From Streptomyces sp. NBC_00271 (lineage in GTDB: Bacteria; Actinomycetota; Actinomycetes; Streptomycetales; Streptomycetaceae): a stretch of DNA of 64,000 bases. The notes under the pieces are model-generated. The model was not told where the DNA came from, made no database searches, and saw nothing but the letters and a program-made list of their open reading frames with translations. Each line of letters opens with the position of its first letter. The first letter of the stretch is position 1. Where the stretch lies: positions 5,704,001 to 5,768,000 of the forward strand of contig NZ_CP108070.1 of assembly GCF_036178845.1 (NCBI RefSeq), read 5' to 3'. Position numbers and translations under genes: made by a program. Shown here one piece after another: positions 32,487 through 41,841 of the stretch.

Positions 32487-33517
32487 GCGGCGCTCCTGTC
32501 GGAGAAGTCGGTGTGGTCGGCGAAGAAGGCGTGCGAGGGGGAGAAGTCGAACCGGTCCCGCACGAGATAGAGCAGCCCGGCGGCCAGTACCGCGACCGCG
32601 CCGGCGACGCCCTGGCCGAGTGCCGTGAACGGCGCGAGGGTGCCGCCGTCGGCCTTCGCGTGGGCCACCATCAGCAGCGTGACCCACGCTCCGCCGACCA
32701 GGCAGGGCGGCAGGACCGGGCCCCAGCGGGCGGTCAGTGCGAGCCCCGTCCCGGTGAGGGCGAGGGCGGGCAGCAGCCAGGCCAGCGCGCGCAGCCCGTA
32801 GGCGGGGAGCGCGAGGGTCGCGAGGCCGTTCAGAACGAGGCCGGTGGTGAGCACGGCCACCGTGCGGATCATCAGCAGCCGGAATCCGTGGAGGGGTGAC
32901 ACCACGGCCATCTCGTACGTCGGGTCGAGCACCGGTCCGTAGGACAGCGCGACCCCGGCGAGCGGGAGCAGGGGGGCGAGGGCGAGGAACAGCGTGGGCG
33001 AGGCCGCCCGTCCGGCGTCGGTCGCCACCACGGCCATGAGGAGGACGAGGGCGACCGCGGCCAGCCAGGAGCGGCGCAGCACGGGCGTGGCCGCCAGCAG
33101 CCGTGCCGTGTGGTCGGCGACGCCGATCCGCACCAGCAACGACTCGAGCAGCCGTGGTCGTGGCGCGTCCAGCTCGGCGTCGAGCCGCTCCCATCCGGCG
33201 TCCAGGACGACCGGATCGCTCACGGTGGCGAGCGCCTCCCGGCAGGGCGCGCACGCCACGAGGTGGGTGTCGACGGACCAGAGCCGGGGCGGCGCCAACT
33301 CGCCCCGCGCATAGGCCCGAAGGTCCTCGGCGTCCGCGTGCCACCGTCCGTCCGGGGAACCGTCGGCGCCGGACGCGGTCCGATCGGCGTCACCCGCAGC
33401 CGCACCGGACGCGCTCCGACCGGCGGCCGCGTCCTCGTCCAACCCGCTCATGTTCTCTCCACCTCCACCCATGTCCCGGCGGTCTCCGCCGATGGCCTCG
33501 TCGTCTCCGCCGCTCAT
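32483..33517 (-). CDS. Zinc-finger anti-sigma-like membrane protein
   Basis: 344 residues. The N-terminal domain (about 60-110) has a ZAS-type zinc motif H-x3-C-x2-C in VDTHLVACAPCREAL, as in anti-sigma factors of ECF sigmas. It is followed by about six transmembrane helices, more than the single helix usual for such proteins, so the anti-sigma domain is fused to what looks like a permease-type membrane region. Its ATG overlaps the stop of the sigma gene by 4 nt and its stop overlaps the ATPase start. It probably holds the sigma factor at the membrane until a signal, perhaps transport state, releases it (inference). Confidence 0.85.
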   Translation of the reverse strand: MSGGDDEAIGGDRRDMGGGGENMSGLDEDAAAGRSASGAAAGDADRTASGADGSPDGRWHADAEDLRAYARGELAPPRLWSVDTHLVACAPCREALATVSDPVVLDAGWERLDAELDAPRPRLLESLLVRIGVADHTARLLAATPVLRRSWLAAVALVLLMAVVATDAGRAASPTLFLALAPLLPLAGVALSYGPVLDPTYEMAVVSPLHGFRLLMIRTVAVLTTGLVLNGLATLALPAYGLRALAWLLPALALTGTGLALTARWGPVLPPCLVGGAWVTLLMVAHAKADGGTLAPFTALGQGVAGAVAVLAAGLLYLVRDRFDFSPSHAFFADHTDFSDRSAA

Positions 33518-34056
33518 GCCAGCTCCTCCCGCAGCTGCTTGCGCGCCCGCAGGGCCCGCGTCTTGACCGTGCCGGGTGGAATGCCGAGCAGGACGGCCGC
33601 TTCCCGGGTCGTGAGTCCGTCGATCACCGTGGCCTGGAGGACCGCGCGCAGCTCGGGCGAGAGCCGTATCAACGCGCCCGCGAGGTCGCCGTGCTCGACC
33701 CCGGCCAGGACGCGCTCCTCGGCGGAGGCCTCGTGCCGGTGGCGGAAGCGGGTCAGTGTCTGGCGCAACCGGCCGCGCGCGCCATCGCCGCGCAGCGTGT
33801 CGATCAGCCGCCGCGAGCCGATGCGCCACAGCCAGCCCGCCGCGTCACCCTCCTCCCGGTAACGCGCGGTGCCGCGCCAGATGGCGAGGAAGGTCTCCTG
33901 CACGACGTCGTCGACGACCCCGGCATCGGCGCACCGGCCGCGCAGCCGCGCGGTCAGCCACGGCGCATACCGCCGGTACAGCTCCTCGAAGGCGCGACGG
34001 TCCGTGTCCGCCGCGATGGCCCGCAGCAGCTCCCCGTCGCTTCTCGTTTCCCTCAC
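33514..34056 (-). CDS. ECF RNA polymerase sigma factor
   Basis: 180 residues. Region 2 (about 20-88) includes DVVQETFLAIWRG and WLWRIGSRRLIDTLR; region 4 (about 130-178) includes LSPELRAVLQATVIDGLTTREAAVLLGIPPGTVKTRALRARKQL. Regions 1.1 and 3 are absent, defining an ECF-type sigma. It heads a five-gene overlapping operon with the zinc-finger anti-sigma protein and an ABC transporter, which it probably activates along with itself. It is divergent from the GntR/ABC operon. Confidence 0.92.
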   Translation of the reverse strand: MRETRSDGELLRAIAADTDRRAFEELYRRYAPWLTARLRGRCADAGVVDDVVQETFLAIWRGTARYREEGDAAGWLWRIGSRRLIDTLRGDGARGRLRQTLTRFRHRHEASAEERVLAGVEHGDLAGALIRLSPELRAVLQATVIDGLTTREAAVLLGIPPGTVKTRALRARKQLREELA

Positions 34057-34119
34057 ATCCCCTCATCGGACGAGCCCCGCCGATCGGTTCACGCATCCGG
34101 CATCGAATTTTCCGGGCTC

Positions 34120-34182
34120 GCCTCCGCGGCTTCCCGGCGCACCTCCGCGGCTTCCCGGCTCGCCTCTGCGATGTTCGGACTT
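34120..34182. repeat. Three 21-bp direct repeats in the divergent promoter region
   Basis: CCTCCGCGGCTTCCCGG-type units start at 34120, 34141 and 34162 (the third diverged). They lie between the sigma and GntR genes and are not part of the GntR palindrome. Confidence 0.6.
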
Positions 34183-34202
34183 GACTCCGGACACCCCCTT
34201 GC

Positions 34203-34238
34203 ACCACCCTTTCACTACTCAATTAGTGAAAGGGTGGT
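34203..34238. promoter_or_regulatory. Perfect 15-bp-arm palindrome, probable GntR operator
   Basis: ACCACCCTTTCACTA and its exact complement are separated by 6 nt (CTCAAT), ending 8 nt before the GTG start of the GntR gene. GntR/YtrA regulators bind such palindromes in their own promoters, so autoregulation of the regulator/ABC operon is likely. With so little room, the transcript may be nearly leaderless. Confidence 0.8.
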
Positions 34239-34245
34239 TGTCCGA

Positions 34246-34632
34246 GTGGTCGAGTACCGCATCGACCGGCGCAGCGGTGTCGCCACCTACGTCCAGATCG
34301 TCCAGCAGACCAAACAGGCCCTGCGCCTGGGCCTGCTGGAACCGGGCGACAAGCTCCCCACGGCCCGCGAGGTCGTGGAGGCCACGGCGATCAATCCGAA
34401 CACCGTCCTGAAGGCCTACCGCGAGCTGGAGCGCGAGGGCCTGGTCGAGGCCAGACGCGGCCTCGGCACCTTCGTGAAGCGCTCGCTGGGCACCGCCTCC
34501 GCCGACTCGCCCCTGCGCGCCGAGCTCGACGACTGGGCGGCCAGGGCCCGCGAGGCCGGGCTCGATCAAGACGACGTGGCGGCGCTCTTCACCGCCGTAC
34601 TGGAAAAGTTCAGCAAGGGAGACAAGGAATGA
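34246..34632 (+). CDS. GntR-family (YtrA-type) transcriptional regulator
   Basis: 128 residues. The winged helix-turn-helix (about 20-80: LEPGDKLPTAREVVEATAINPNTVLKAYRELEREGLVEARRG) is followed by only about 45 residues, the short helical tail of the YtrA subfamily, which has no ligand-binding domain and usually controls a linked ABC transporter. GTG 34246 is chosen; GTG 34234 is possible. The stop overlaps the ATPase ATG by 4 nt. A perfect palindrome lies directly upstream. Confidence 0.92.
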   Translation: MVEYRIDRRSGVATYVQIVQQTKQALRLGLLEPGDKLPTAREVVEATAINPNTVLKAYRELEREGLVEARRGLGTFVKRSLGTASADSPLRAELDDWAARAREAGLDQDDVAALFTAVLEKFSKGDKE

Positions 34633-35534
34633 GCGACACCGCCATGGAGGCGACCGGCCTCGGCAAGCGGTTCGGGCGGCGCGGGGGCTGGGCACTGCAC
34701 GAGTGCTCCTTCCGGCTCCCCGCGGGGCGCGTCTGCGCCGTCGTCGGACCCAACGGCGCGGGCAAGTCGACCCTGCTGGCCCACGCCGCCGGACTGCTCG
34801 CCCCCACCGAGGGCTCCCTGACCGTGCTCGGCAGCCACCCGGCCGCCGCCCGCGAACGCATCGCGTACGTCGCCCAGAACAAGCCGCTGTACCCGCAGCT
34901 CACGGTGGCCCAGACGCTGCGCCTGGGCCACGAGCTCAACCCCGCCCGCTGGGACGCCTCGGTCGCCGAGCGGATCACGTACGAGAGCGGCGGGCTGGAC
35001 CCGAAGGCCAAGGTCCGTACGCTCTCCGGCGGTCAGCGCACCCGCGTGGCGCTCGCCCTCGCGCTCGGCAAGCGGCCCGAACTCCTGCTCCTGGACGAGC
35101 CGATGGCCGACCTCGACCCGCTCGCCCGCCACGAGCTGATGGGCACGCTGATGGCCGAGGCCGCCCAGTACGGCACGACGGTCGTGATGTCCTCGCACGT
35201 CGTCGCCGAGCTGGAGGGCTCCTGCGACTACCTGCTGCTGATAGGCGGCGGTCAGGTGCGACTGGCCGGCGACCTGGACGACCTGCTGGCCGCGCACACC
35301 CTGACCACCGGGCCGGTCCGTGACCTCGCTCCGCACACCGTGGTCGAATCGCGCACCACGGGGCGCCAGTTGACCGCCCTGATCCGCCCTCAGGGCCCGT
35401 TCTCCGGCGGACCCGACGCCCGCGCCACCACGCCCTCCCTGGAGGAACTGGTCCTCGCGCACCTGCGCAGCCCCGAGGCCCCCGCGCTGATCCTCGCCTC
35501 CGCCCGCACCGCCGCCCAGGAGTCCGCCGCATGA
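34629..35534 (+). CDS. ABC transporter ATP-binding protein of the GntR operon
   Basis: 301 residues with Walker A GPNGAGKST, signature LSGGQRTR, Walker B LLLDEPMADLD and H-loop VMSSHVV. The last ~80 residues form the C-terminal extension found in ATPases of ABC-2 exporters. It is coupled by 4-nt overlaps to the regulator before it and the permease after it. It should energise one or both of the paired permeases. YtrA-linked transporters often respond to cell-wall stress or antibiotics; the substrate here is unknown. Confidence 0.91.
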   Translation: MSDTAMEATGLGKRFGRRGGWALHECSFRLPAGRVCAVVGPNGAGKSTLLAHAAGLLAPTEGSLTVLGSHPAAARERIAYVAQNKPLYPQLTVAQTLRLGHELNPARWDASVAERITYESGGLDPKAKVRTLSGGQRTRVALALALGKRPELLLLDEPMADLDPLARHELMGTLMAEAAQYGTTVVMSSHVVAELEGSCDYLLLIGGGQVRLAGDLDDLLAAHTLTTGPVRDLAPHTVVESRTTGRQLTALIRPQGPFSGGPDARATTPSLEELVLAHLRSPEAPALILASARTAAQESAA

Positions 35535-36562
35535 CCACACTGACCGCCCCCGGCACCACGGCGGCGCCCACGCGCCGCCCGTCCGCCACCCGCGGCCTGG
35601 TGCGCACGGTGCTGCTGCTGCACCGCCCGGCGCTCTACCTCTGGGCCGGTCTGTTCATCGCGCTCGCGGCCCTGCTGCTGTGGCTGTACGGCCCGGCGAC
35701 GGACGCGGCCGCCGCGGCGTGGCGGGAGTACGACCGCTGCACGAAGGCCACCTGCGCCTACGACCAGGACGCGATCCTCAGGTACAAGTCGTACTCCCAG
35801 TACGCCTCCCTCGCGCTGACCTTCCTGCCGTTCCTCGTCGCGGCCTGGGCGGGCGCCTCGCTGATCGGCCGCGAGATGGAGACCGGCACCGCGCAGCTCG
35901 CGTGGACCCAGTCGGTCTCCCCGGCCCGCTGGCTGGCGGTGAAACTGGCCGTGCCGGCCGCGCTCGTCACCGTCGGGACCAGCGTGCTGGTGGTACTGCA
36001 CCGGCAGATGTGGGTGCGCGGCCAGGGCCGGATCGACAACACCAAGAGCTGGACCGACACCTTCGTCTTCCACGCCAACGGCCCGACCACCGTCGCCCTC
36101 GCCCTGTCCGGGCTTGCCGTCGGCGCGCTCGCCGGCATCACGCTGCGCGGCTCCCTGAGCGCACTCGTCATGTCGGTGGTGTGCACGGTCGGCGTCCGGG
36201 CGGCCCTCGGCCTCGCCCTGCCGTACCTGTGGCCGACCGTCCGGACGGTCACCAGCCTGACCCACGACCGCCCCACCAGCCTCGGGATCACCGTCCACGA
36301 CGGTCTCCTCACCTCGACCGGGGCCCGGCTGCCCGACCCGCTGTGCGGCAGCAGCCACAACTCGGAGTGCGGCGCGATCTACCATCGGCTCGACGCCGTC
36401 AGCTTCTACACCGACTCCCACCCCCAGTCCCACTACTGGCCCCTCCAGCTCGTGGCGACCGGCCTGGTGCTCGCCCTCACCGCAGTCGTCCTGCTCGTCA
36501 CCTTCCGCCTGCTCAAGCGCGGCACCGGCAGCGCCCCGCTCACGAAGGGAGCCGCCCTGTGA
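35531..36562 (+). CDS. ABC-2-type permease 1 of the GntR operon
   Basis: 343 residues with six predicted helices and a long extracytoplasmic loop (about 50-85 and 255-300) containing two cysteine pairs (DRCTKATCAYDQ; PLCGSSHNSECG). The helix-3 region AGASLIGREMETGTAQLAWTQSVSPARWLAVKLAVP is nearly repeated in the next gene, so the two are duplicated permeases, likely a heterodimer. ATG 35531 overlaps the ATPase stop by 4 nt. Confidence 0.87.
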   Translation: MTTLTAPGTTAAPTRRPSATRGLVRTVLLLHRPALYLWAGLFIALAALLLWLYGPATDAAAAAWREYDRCTKATCAYDQDAILRYKSYSQYASLALTFLPFLVAAWAGASLIGREMETGTAQLAWTQSVSPARWLAVKLAVPAALVTVGTSVLVVLHRQMWVRGQGRIDNTKSWTDTFVFHANGPTTVALALSGLAVGALAGITLRGSLSALVMSVVCTVGVRAALGLALPYLWPTVRTVTSLTHDRPTSLGITVHDGLLTSTGARLPDPLCGSSHNSECGAIYHRLDAVSFYTDSHPQSHYWPLQLVATGLVLALTAVVLLVTFRLLKRGTGSAPLTKGAAL

Positions 36563-37503
36563 GCACCCCGGGTGCTGTCGGCGGCCTGCCGTGGACCGTC
36601 GTACGCGTGCACCGCACCGCGCTGATCGTCTGGGGCTCGTTCGTCGTCGCCGTCGTCGCATTCCTGGTGTGGGCGATGGGGGTCACGGCCGGCCCCGCCC
36701 GGGCGGAGGCCTTCCACTGTCTGCACTCCGACAGCTGCGACGTCACGGCCACGCTCGAGTACAGCGCGATCCTCCGATACACCGCCACCGTTCTCAGCCA
36801 CTGCTTCTACGGCGTCGCCGCCTGGGCGGGCGCGGCACTGATCGCCCGTGAACTGGAGTCCGGCACCGCGGGGCTCGCCTGGACCCAGTCGGTGTCCCCC
36901 GCGCGCTGGCTGGCCGCCAAGCTCGCCATGCCCGCACTGCTGATCACGCTCAGCGGCACGGTGCTCGTGGCGGCGTACCGCTGGAGCTGGTCGAACAGGC
37001 CGGCCCGGGTCATCGGCGACTGGCCCGCCACCGCCGTCTTCGTCGCCCGCGGCCCGGCGATGGTGGCGTACGCCCTGTGCGCCCTGGTCGTGGGCGCACT
37101 CGCCGGTCTGGCGCTACGGCGCTCGCTGCCCGCTCTGAGCGTCTCGTTCGCCGTGATGCTGGTGCTCAGCCAGTGCCTGGACCGGTACCGCGCGGATTTG
37201 TGGCCCACGATCACCCGTACCGGCGCCGCAGCCTACGAGGTGTCCGGTCCCGTCTGGGATCTGGAGTCGGGGGTGTTCGTCCACGGGAAACGAGTCCCGG
37301 ACCCCGGGTACGGGAACTGCCAGGGCACGGCCACGGAAGCCAAGCGGTGCCTGACCGAGCACGGTGTCACGGGCCAGTACTTCGTCTACCACCCCGACTC
37401 CCACTTCTGGCCCCTCCAGCTGGTGGAAACCGGCATCGTCCTCACCTTGACCGCCGCGGCCACCGCCGCCGCCTTCCGGCTGCTGCGCCGCCGCACCGCA
37501 TAG
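36559..37503 (+). CDS. ABC-2-type permease 2 of the GntR operon
   Basis: 314 residues, paralogue of the preceding permease: six helices, the conserved AALIARELESGTAGLAWTQSV region, and outside loops again with paired cysteines (HCLHSDSCD; GNCQGTATEAKRC). GTG 36559 overlaps the previous stop (GTGA). It is the last gene of the operon, followed by a strong hairpin. The two permeases are probably not interchangeable because the outside loops differ. Confidence 0.87.
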   Translation: MSTPGAVGGLPWTVVRVHRTALIVWGSFVVAVVAFLVWAMGVTAGPARAEAFHCLHSDSCDVTATLEYSAILRYTATVLSHCFYGVAAWAGAALIARELESGTAGLAWTQSVSPARWLAAKLAMPALLITLSGTVLVAAYRWSWSNRPARVIGDWPATAVFVARGPAMVAYALCALVVGALAGLALRRSLPALSVSFAVMLVLSQCLDRYRADLWPTITRTGAAAYEVSGPVWDLESGVFVHGKRVPDPGYGNCQGTATEAKRCLTEHGVTGQYFVYHPDSHFWPLQLVETGIVLTLTAAATAAAFRLLRRRTA

Positions 37504-37519
37504 CTCCCCCCGTGCCGGG

Positions 37520-37558
37520 GCCGCGTACGCCCCCCACGGGGGGTGGGGCGTACGCGGC
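37520..37558 (+). terminator. Hairpin terminator of the GntR/ABC operon
   Basis: GCCGCGTACGCCCC (37520-37533) pairs exactly with 37545-37558 around an 11-nt loop, 16 nt after the permease stop. The remaining sequence to the ppk start shows no PHO box that I can recognise. Confidence 0.88.
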
Positions 37559-37821
37559 TCCCTGGCATGTAGACGTCCGGGAGCCGCTCCCCGATATCCC
37601 GCACGTCATGTCGCCGTAACCATCGATTCAGACGAGCTTGCGACGCTCAGCCAATGAAGCCCGCCGTGCCAGAGCCGTCGCCTCCGCCGGAGCACGAGAC
37701 CTCTCCGACGACGGGGAGCAAGGCGGTACCGGGGTCGCGGAACGGGAACATCCGCCTCACCCCGCTGCCGCTCGCGCTCTCCGACGCGCCGGTCTCGCTC
37801 CCGGCGCGGAAGAATGGGTCC

Positions 37822-40053
37822 ATGAACCAGCCCAGCGCCCAGGCACCGGTGCAGCACCCGCAGCCCTCCGTCGGCTCCATCGCCGCGCACCGCCCGCACA
37901 CCGTGGCGGCGAACGTCTCCGACCTCGAGCCCGACATCGACGCCGACCTCGACGCCTACGAGGACCTGGTGCAGGACGGCATCATGTTGCCGCAGGGCCG
38001 GTTCCTCGACCGCGAGCGCAGCTGGCTGGCGTTCAACGAGCGGGTGCTGGAGCTCGCCGAGGACCCGAGCACGCCCCTGCTCGAACGGGCGAACTTCCTG
38101 GCGATCTTCGCCAGCAACCTGGACGAGTTCTTCATGGTCCGGGTGGCCGGACTGAAGCGCCGCATCGCGACCGGCGTGGCCACCAAGTCCGCCTCCGGCC
38201 TGCAGCCCCGCGAGGTCCTGGAGATGATCTGGGCCCGCTCGCGCGAGCTCATGGCCCGGCACGCGGCCTGCTACCAGGAGGACGTCGCCCCCGCGCTCGC
38301 GGAGGAGGGCATCCATCTGGTCCGCTGGAGCGAACTGACGGAGAAGGAGCAGGCCCGCCTCTTCACCCTCTTCCGGCACCAGATCTTCCCGGTCCTGACC
38401 CCGCTGGCGGTCGACCCCGCGCACCCCTTCCCGTACATCTCGGGTCTGTCCCTGAACCTCGCGGTCGTCGTACGGAACCCGGTCAGCGGCCACCGGCACT
38501 TCGCGCGCGTCAAGGTCCCGCCGCTGCTCTCCCGCTTCCTGGAGGCCTCCCCCAACCGCTACGTCCCCATCGAGGACGTGATCGCGGCACACCTGGAGGA
38601 GCTCTTCCCGGGCATGGAGGTCCTGGAGCACCACACCTTCCGGCTGACCAGGAACGAGGACCTGGAGGTCGAGGAGGACGACGCCGAGAACCTGCTCCAG
38701 GCGCTGGAGAAGGAGCTCATGCGGCGCCGCTTCGGGCCGCCGGTGCGCCTGGAGGTCGAGGAGTCCATCGACCGGTACGTCCTCGATCTCCTCGTACGGG
38801 AACTGAAGATCTCCGAGGCGGAGGTGTACCCCCTGCCGGGTCCCCTGGACCTCACCGGCCTCTTCGGCATCGGCGCCCTCGACCGGCCCGAGCTGAAGTA
38901 CCCGAAGTTCATCGCGGGAACGCACCGCGACCTGGCCGAGGTCGAGTCGGCGTCCGCGCCCGACATCTTCGCCGCCCTGCGCGAGCGTGACGTCCTGCTG
39001 CACCACCCGTACGACTCCTTCTCCACCTCCGTACAGGCCTTCCTGGAGCAGGCGGCGGCCGACCCGGACGTGCTGGCCATCAAGCAGACGCTGTACCGGA
39101 CCTCGGGCGACTCGCCGATCGTCGACGCCCTGATAGACGCCGCCGAGTCCGGCAAGCAGGTCCTCGTCCTCGTCGAGATCAAGGCGCGCTTCGACGAACA
39201 GGCCAACATCAAGTGGGCCCGCAAGCTCGAGGAGTCGGGCTGCCATGTCGTGTACGGACTCGTCGGGCTGAAGACCCACTGCAAGCTGTCGCTGGTCGTC
39301 CGGCAGGAGGGGGAAACGCTCCGGCGCTACTCCCACGTCGGCACCGGCAACTACCACCCGAAGACCGCACGGCTGTACGAGGACCTCGGCCTGCTCACCG
39401 CCGACCCGCAGGTCGGCGCGGACCTGTCCGACCTCTTCAACCGGCTCTCCGGCTACTCGCGCCGCGAGACCTACCGCCGTCTGCTCGTCGCCCCCAAGTC
39501 CCTGCGTGACGGGCTGATCGCGCGGATCAACAAGGAAGTCCAGCACCACGTCGCCGGACGCCCCGCCTATGTCCGCATCAAGTGCAACTCGATGGTGGAC
39601 GAGGCGATCATCGACGCGCTGTACCGCGCGTCCCAGGCCGGAGTGCCCGTCGACGTGTGGGTGCGTGGCATCTGCGCGGTCCGGCCGGGCGTCACCGGCC
39701 TGTCCGAAAACATACGGGTACGGTCCGTGCTCGGCCGGTTCCTCGAACACTCCCGTGTCTTCGCCTTCGGCAACGGCGGCGAGCCCGAGGTCTGGATCGG
39801 CAGCGCGGACATGATGCACCGCAACCTGGACCGGCGGATCGAGGCCCTGGTCAGGATCACCGACCCGGCACACCGCGCAGCCCTCAACCGGCTGTTCGAG
39901 ACCGGGATGTCCGACACCACCGCCTCCTGGCACCTGGGCCCGGACGGCGAGTGGACCCGGCACTCGACCGACGCGGACGGCCAGCCCCTGCGGAACGTCC
40001 AGGAGATGCTCATAGACGCCCGGAGGCGCCGGCGTGGCACAGCAACACCTTGA
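37822..40053 (+). CDS. ppk: Polyphosphate kinase 1
   Basis: Reversibly transfers the terminal phosphate of ATP to polyphosphate. 743 residues with the four-domain PPK1 layout: N-terminal helical domain ([20 protein letters not shown]), head domain, and two C-terminal phospholipase-D-like domains containing the autophosphorylated His region [19 protein letters not shown] and the second conserved block near [22 protein letters not shown] 37822 (MNQPSAQ) is preferred; the frame is open further up to 37654, but that stretch is Pro/Ser-rich and unlike the family. The 3' end overlaps the CHAD gene by 20 nt. It lies beside pst and pit genes, consistent with phosphate control. Confidence 0.94.
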   Translation: MNQPSAQAPVQHPQPSVGSIAAHRPHTVAANVSDLEPDIDADLDAYEDLVQDGIMLPQGRFLDRERSWLAFNERVLELAEDPSTPLLERANFLAIFASNLDEFFMVRVAGLKRRIATGVATKSASGLQPREVLEMIWARSRELMARHAACYQEDVAPALAEEGIHLVRWSELTEKEQARLFTLFRHQIFPVLTPLAVDPAHPFPYISGLSLNLAVVVRNPVSGHRHFARVKVPPLLSRFLEASPNRYVPIEDVIAAHLEELFPGMEVLEHHTFRLTRNEDLEVEEDDAENLLQALEKELMRRRFGPPVRLEVEESIDRYVLDLLVRELKISEAEVYPLPGPLDLTGLFGIGALDRPELKYPKFIAGTHRDLAEVESASAPDIFAALRERDVLLHHPYDSFSTSVQAFLEQAAADPDVLAIKQTLYRTSGDSPIVDALIDAAESGKQVLVLVEIKARFDEQANIKWARKLEESGCHVVYGLVGLKTHCKLSLVVRQEGETLRRYSHVGTGNYHPKTARLYEDLGLLTADPQVGADLSDLFNRLSGYSRRETYRRLLVAPKSLRDGLIARINKEVQHHVAGRPAYVRIKCNSMVDEAIIDALYRASQAGVPVDVWVRGICAVRPGVTGLSENIRVRSVLGRFLEHSRVFAFGNGGEPEVWIGSADMMHRNLDRRIEALVRITDPAHRAALNRLFETGMSDTTASWHLGPDGEWTRHSTDADGQPLRNVQEMLIDARRRRRGTATP

Positions 40054-41137
40054 ACCCCCCACCGACTCCCCGGCCGGGCCCATGTCAGGAGACGCCCTCG
40101 CGGGCTACCTGAGGGCCCAGGCCACGGAGTTCCTCCGCTCCCTGCGACAGCACCGGGAGAACGGCACCGACGCGGGTACCACCGCCCGGGCGAAGCCGAG
40201 AACGGAGTCGCGCGCCGAGTCGCGAGACGTGTCACGAGCGGGGGACAACGGCTCCGGGGAATCGGTCGACGCGGCGCGCGCCCTGCGCCGCTCGGCCCGC
40301 CGCATCAGCGGCACCCTGCACACCTTCCGACCGCTGCTCGACGCGGAGTGGTCGGAGGGCATGCGGCCCGAACTGGCGTGGCTCTCGGGCACCCTGGCCC
40401 GTGAACACGCCTACGCGGCCCGCCTGGAACGGCTGATCGGCGCGCTGAACCGGCTCTCGGGCGCGGCCGGTTTCCCGGCACAGGCCGCGCAGGACACCGG
40501 GGCGCCGGCCAAAGGCGGCCTGACCGTCGGCGCCGCGAAGGCGGGCGCGCTGCTCGACCGCCAGCTGACGCTGGCCCGCACCCGGGCCCACTCGGCCGCC
40601 CTGCAGGCGCTCGGCTCCTCCCGCTTCCACGCCGTCGCGGACAGCGTCGCCGTGCTCGCCAGCGAGGTGCCGCTCACCCCGGCGGCCACCACGGCCGACC
40701 TGCGCCCGCTGGCCGCCGCCGCGTCGGACCGGCTGACCGACGCGGTCGCCGCGCTGCCGCTGGTCACCGCGGGCCACCCGTACAACGCCGAGGCCCTCGT
40801 GCACGGCCTCTCCGCGGACACCGCGCCCCATCCCCAGGACGCGCCCTGGCACCAGGTCCGGCTGCTGCTGCGCCTGCACCGCTACGCGTGCGAGGTCCTC
40901 TACGGGCAGGACGCCCCCATCGACGTACGACTGCTCCGCGCGGGTCAGGCCCTCAACCGGCACCGGGACGCGGCGGAGGCGGCCGCGGCCGCCGCGTCGG
41001 CGGCCCGCACCCCGCGCATCGCCCCGGCCACCGCGTACGCGCTCGGCGTGCTCCACGCCGACCAGCGGCACGAGGTGGAGGCGGCACGGTTCGCGTTCCA
41101 GCAGAACTGGCAGAAGGAAACCGTGCGCACCCCGTGA
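40034..41137 (+). CDS. CHAD domain protein, probable polyphosphate binder
   Basis: 367 residues. The CHAD domain (helical bundle of conserved His and basic residues; [27 protein letters not shown] onward) fills most of the protein. CHAD proteins bind polyphosphate granules. A charged, disordered linker (about 45-80, [15 protein letters not shown]) precedes it. GTG 40034 lies inside the end of ppk (20-nt overlap) with GGAGG upstream; ATG 40082 is an alternative. Coupling to ppk supports a role on the polymer the kinase makes. Confidence 0.85.
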   Translation: MAQQHLEPPTDSPAGPMSGDALAGYLRAQATEFLRSLRQHRENGTDAGTTARAKPRTESRAESRDVSRAGDNGSGESVDAARALRRSARRISGTLHTFRPLLDAEWSEGMRPELAWLSGTLAREHAYAARLERLIGALNRLSGAAGFPAQAAQDTGAPAKGGLTVGAAKAGALLDRQLTLARTRAHSAALQALGSSRFHAVADSVAVLASEVPLTPAATTADLRPLAAAASDRLTDAVAALPLVTAGHPYNAEALVHGLSADTAPHPQDAPWHQVRLLLRLHRYACEVLYGQDAPIDVRLLRAGQALNRHRDAAEAAAAAASAARTPRIAPATAYALGVLHADQRHEVEAARFAFQQNWQKETVRTP

Positions 41138-41147
41138 GGGAGGCCTG

Positions 41148-41570
41148 ATGACCGAGGACACCTTCAAGGCCGTACGGGCGGCGGGCTGCGTCCTGTGGCG
41201 CCGCTCGCCACTCGGCGGTGAGCTGGAGATATGTCTCGTCCACCGGCCGAAGTACGACGACTGGTCGCATCCGAAGGGCAAGCTCAAGCGCGGCGAGGAA
41301 CCGCTCGCGGGGGCGCTGCGGGAGGTCCGGGAGGAGACGGGGTACACCGCCGTGCCCGGCACGGCCCTGCCCACCCTCCGTTATCCCGTCGCCGGCCGCC
41401 CCAAAGAGGTCCGCTACTGGGCCGCCGAGGCGACGGACGGCCACTTCACTCCGACCGACGAGGTCGACCGCATCCTGTGGCTCTCCCCCGCCGCGGCCCG
41501 CGACCGTCTGACCCAGCCCAGGGACGCCGATCTGGTTGACGCCCTGCTGAGTGTGCTGCACCTCACTTAA
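41148..41570 (+). CDS. Nudix hydrolase
   Basis: 140 residues. The Nudix box GKLKRGEEPLAGALREVREE-TG-Y matches G-x5-E-x7-R-E-U-x-E-E-x-G. It resembles the N-terminal Nudix domain of mycobacterial MutT1 but lacks that protein's histidine-phosphatase half. The substrate may be a dinucleoside polyphosphate, an oxidised nucleotide or a diphosphoinositol compound. It starts 10 nt after the CHAD stop, so it is the third gene of the ppk operon. Confidence 0.9.
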   Translation: MTEDTFKAVRAAGCVLWRRSPLGGELEICLVHRPKYDDWSHPKGKLKRGEEPLAGALREVREETGYTAVPGTALPTLRYPVAGRPKEVRYWAAEATDGHFTPTDEVDRILWLSPAAARDRLTQPRDADLVDALLSVLHLT

Positions 41571-41683
41571 GCGAACCAACCAGCCATATCCGTACACACC
41601 CGGTCGCATGCAGTAACAACGATCGGGACCCCACCGTGTCCTCGACGTAAGCGTTCCGTGACCTCACCGCACCGCCCACAGGG

Positions 41684-41727
41684 GTTCACCCTCCGTTCAC
41701 TTACGGCCATCGACGCCTTCACCTGAT
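41684..41727 (+). promoter_or_regulatory. PHO boxes (PhoP sites) upstream of pstS
   Basis: 11-nt direct repeat units start at 41684 (GTTCACCCTCC), 41695 (GTTCACTTACG), 41706 (degenerate) and 41717 (CTTCACCTGAT). GTTCACC at 11-bp spacing is the known Streptomyces PhoP-binding pattern, and pstS is a known PhoP target. A weaker unit (CCTCACCGCAC) may exist at 41662. Confidence 0.85.
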
Positions 41728-41841
41728 CTGCCTAATTTCGGCCTTACCCGGTGCGGAACGCCTCCTGCGTGTGGCCTCCGCATCACACACACCTCGCACG
41801 CCGCCAACCAGACGGCGGCTCCTGGAAGGAACACCCCAACA

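Noticed and set aside
37504..37821. PHO box search upstream of ppk
   Set aside because: No pair of GTTCACC-like 11-nt units is visible, so I do not claim direct PhoP control at this place.
37606..40083. 825-codon frame antisense to ppk
   Set aside because: High-GC shadow of the ppk codon pattern, with no domain and biased residues (Val, Arg, Gly).
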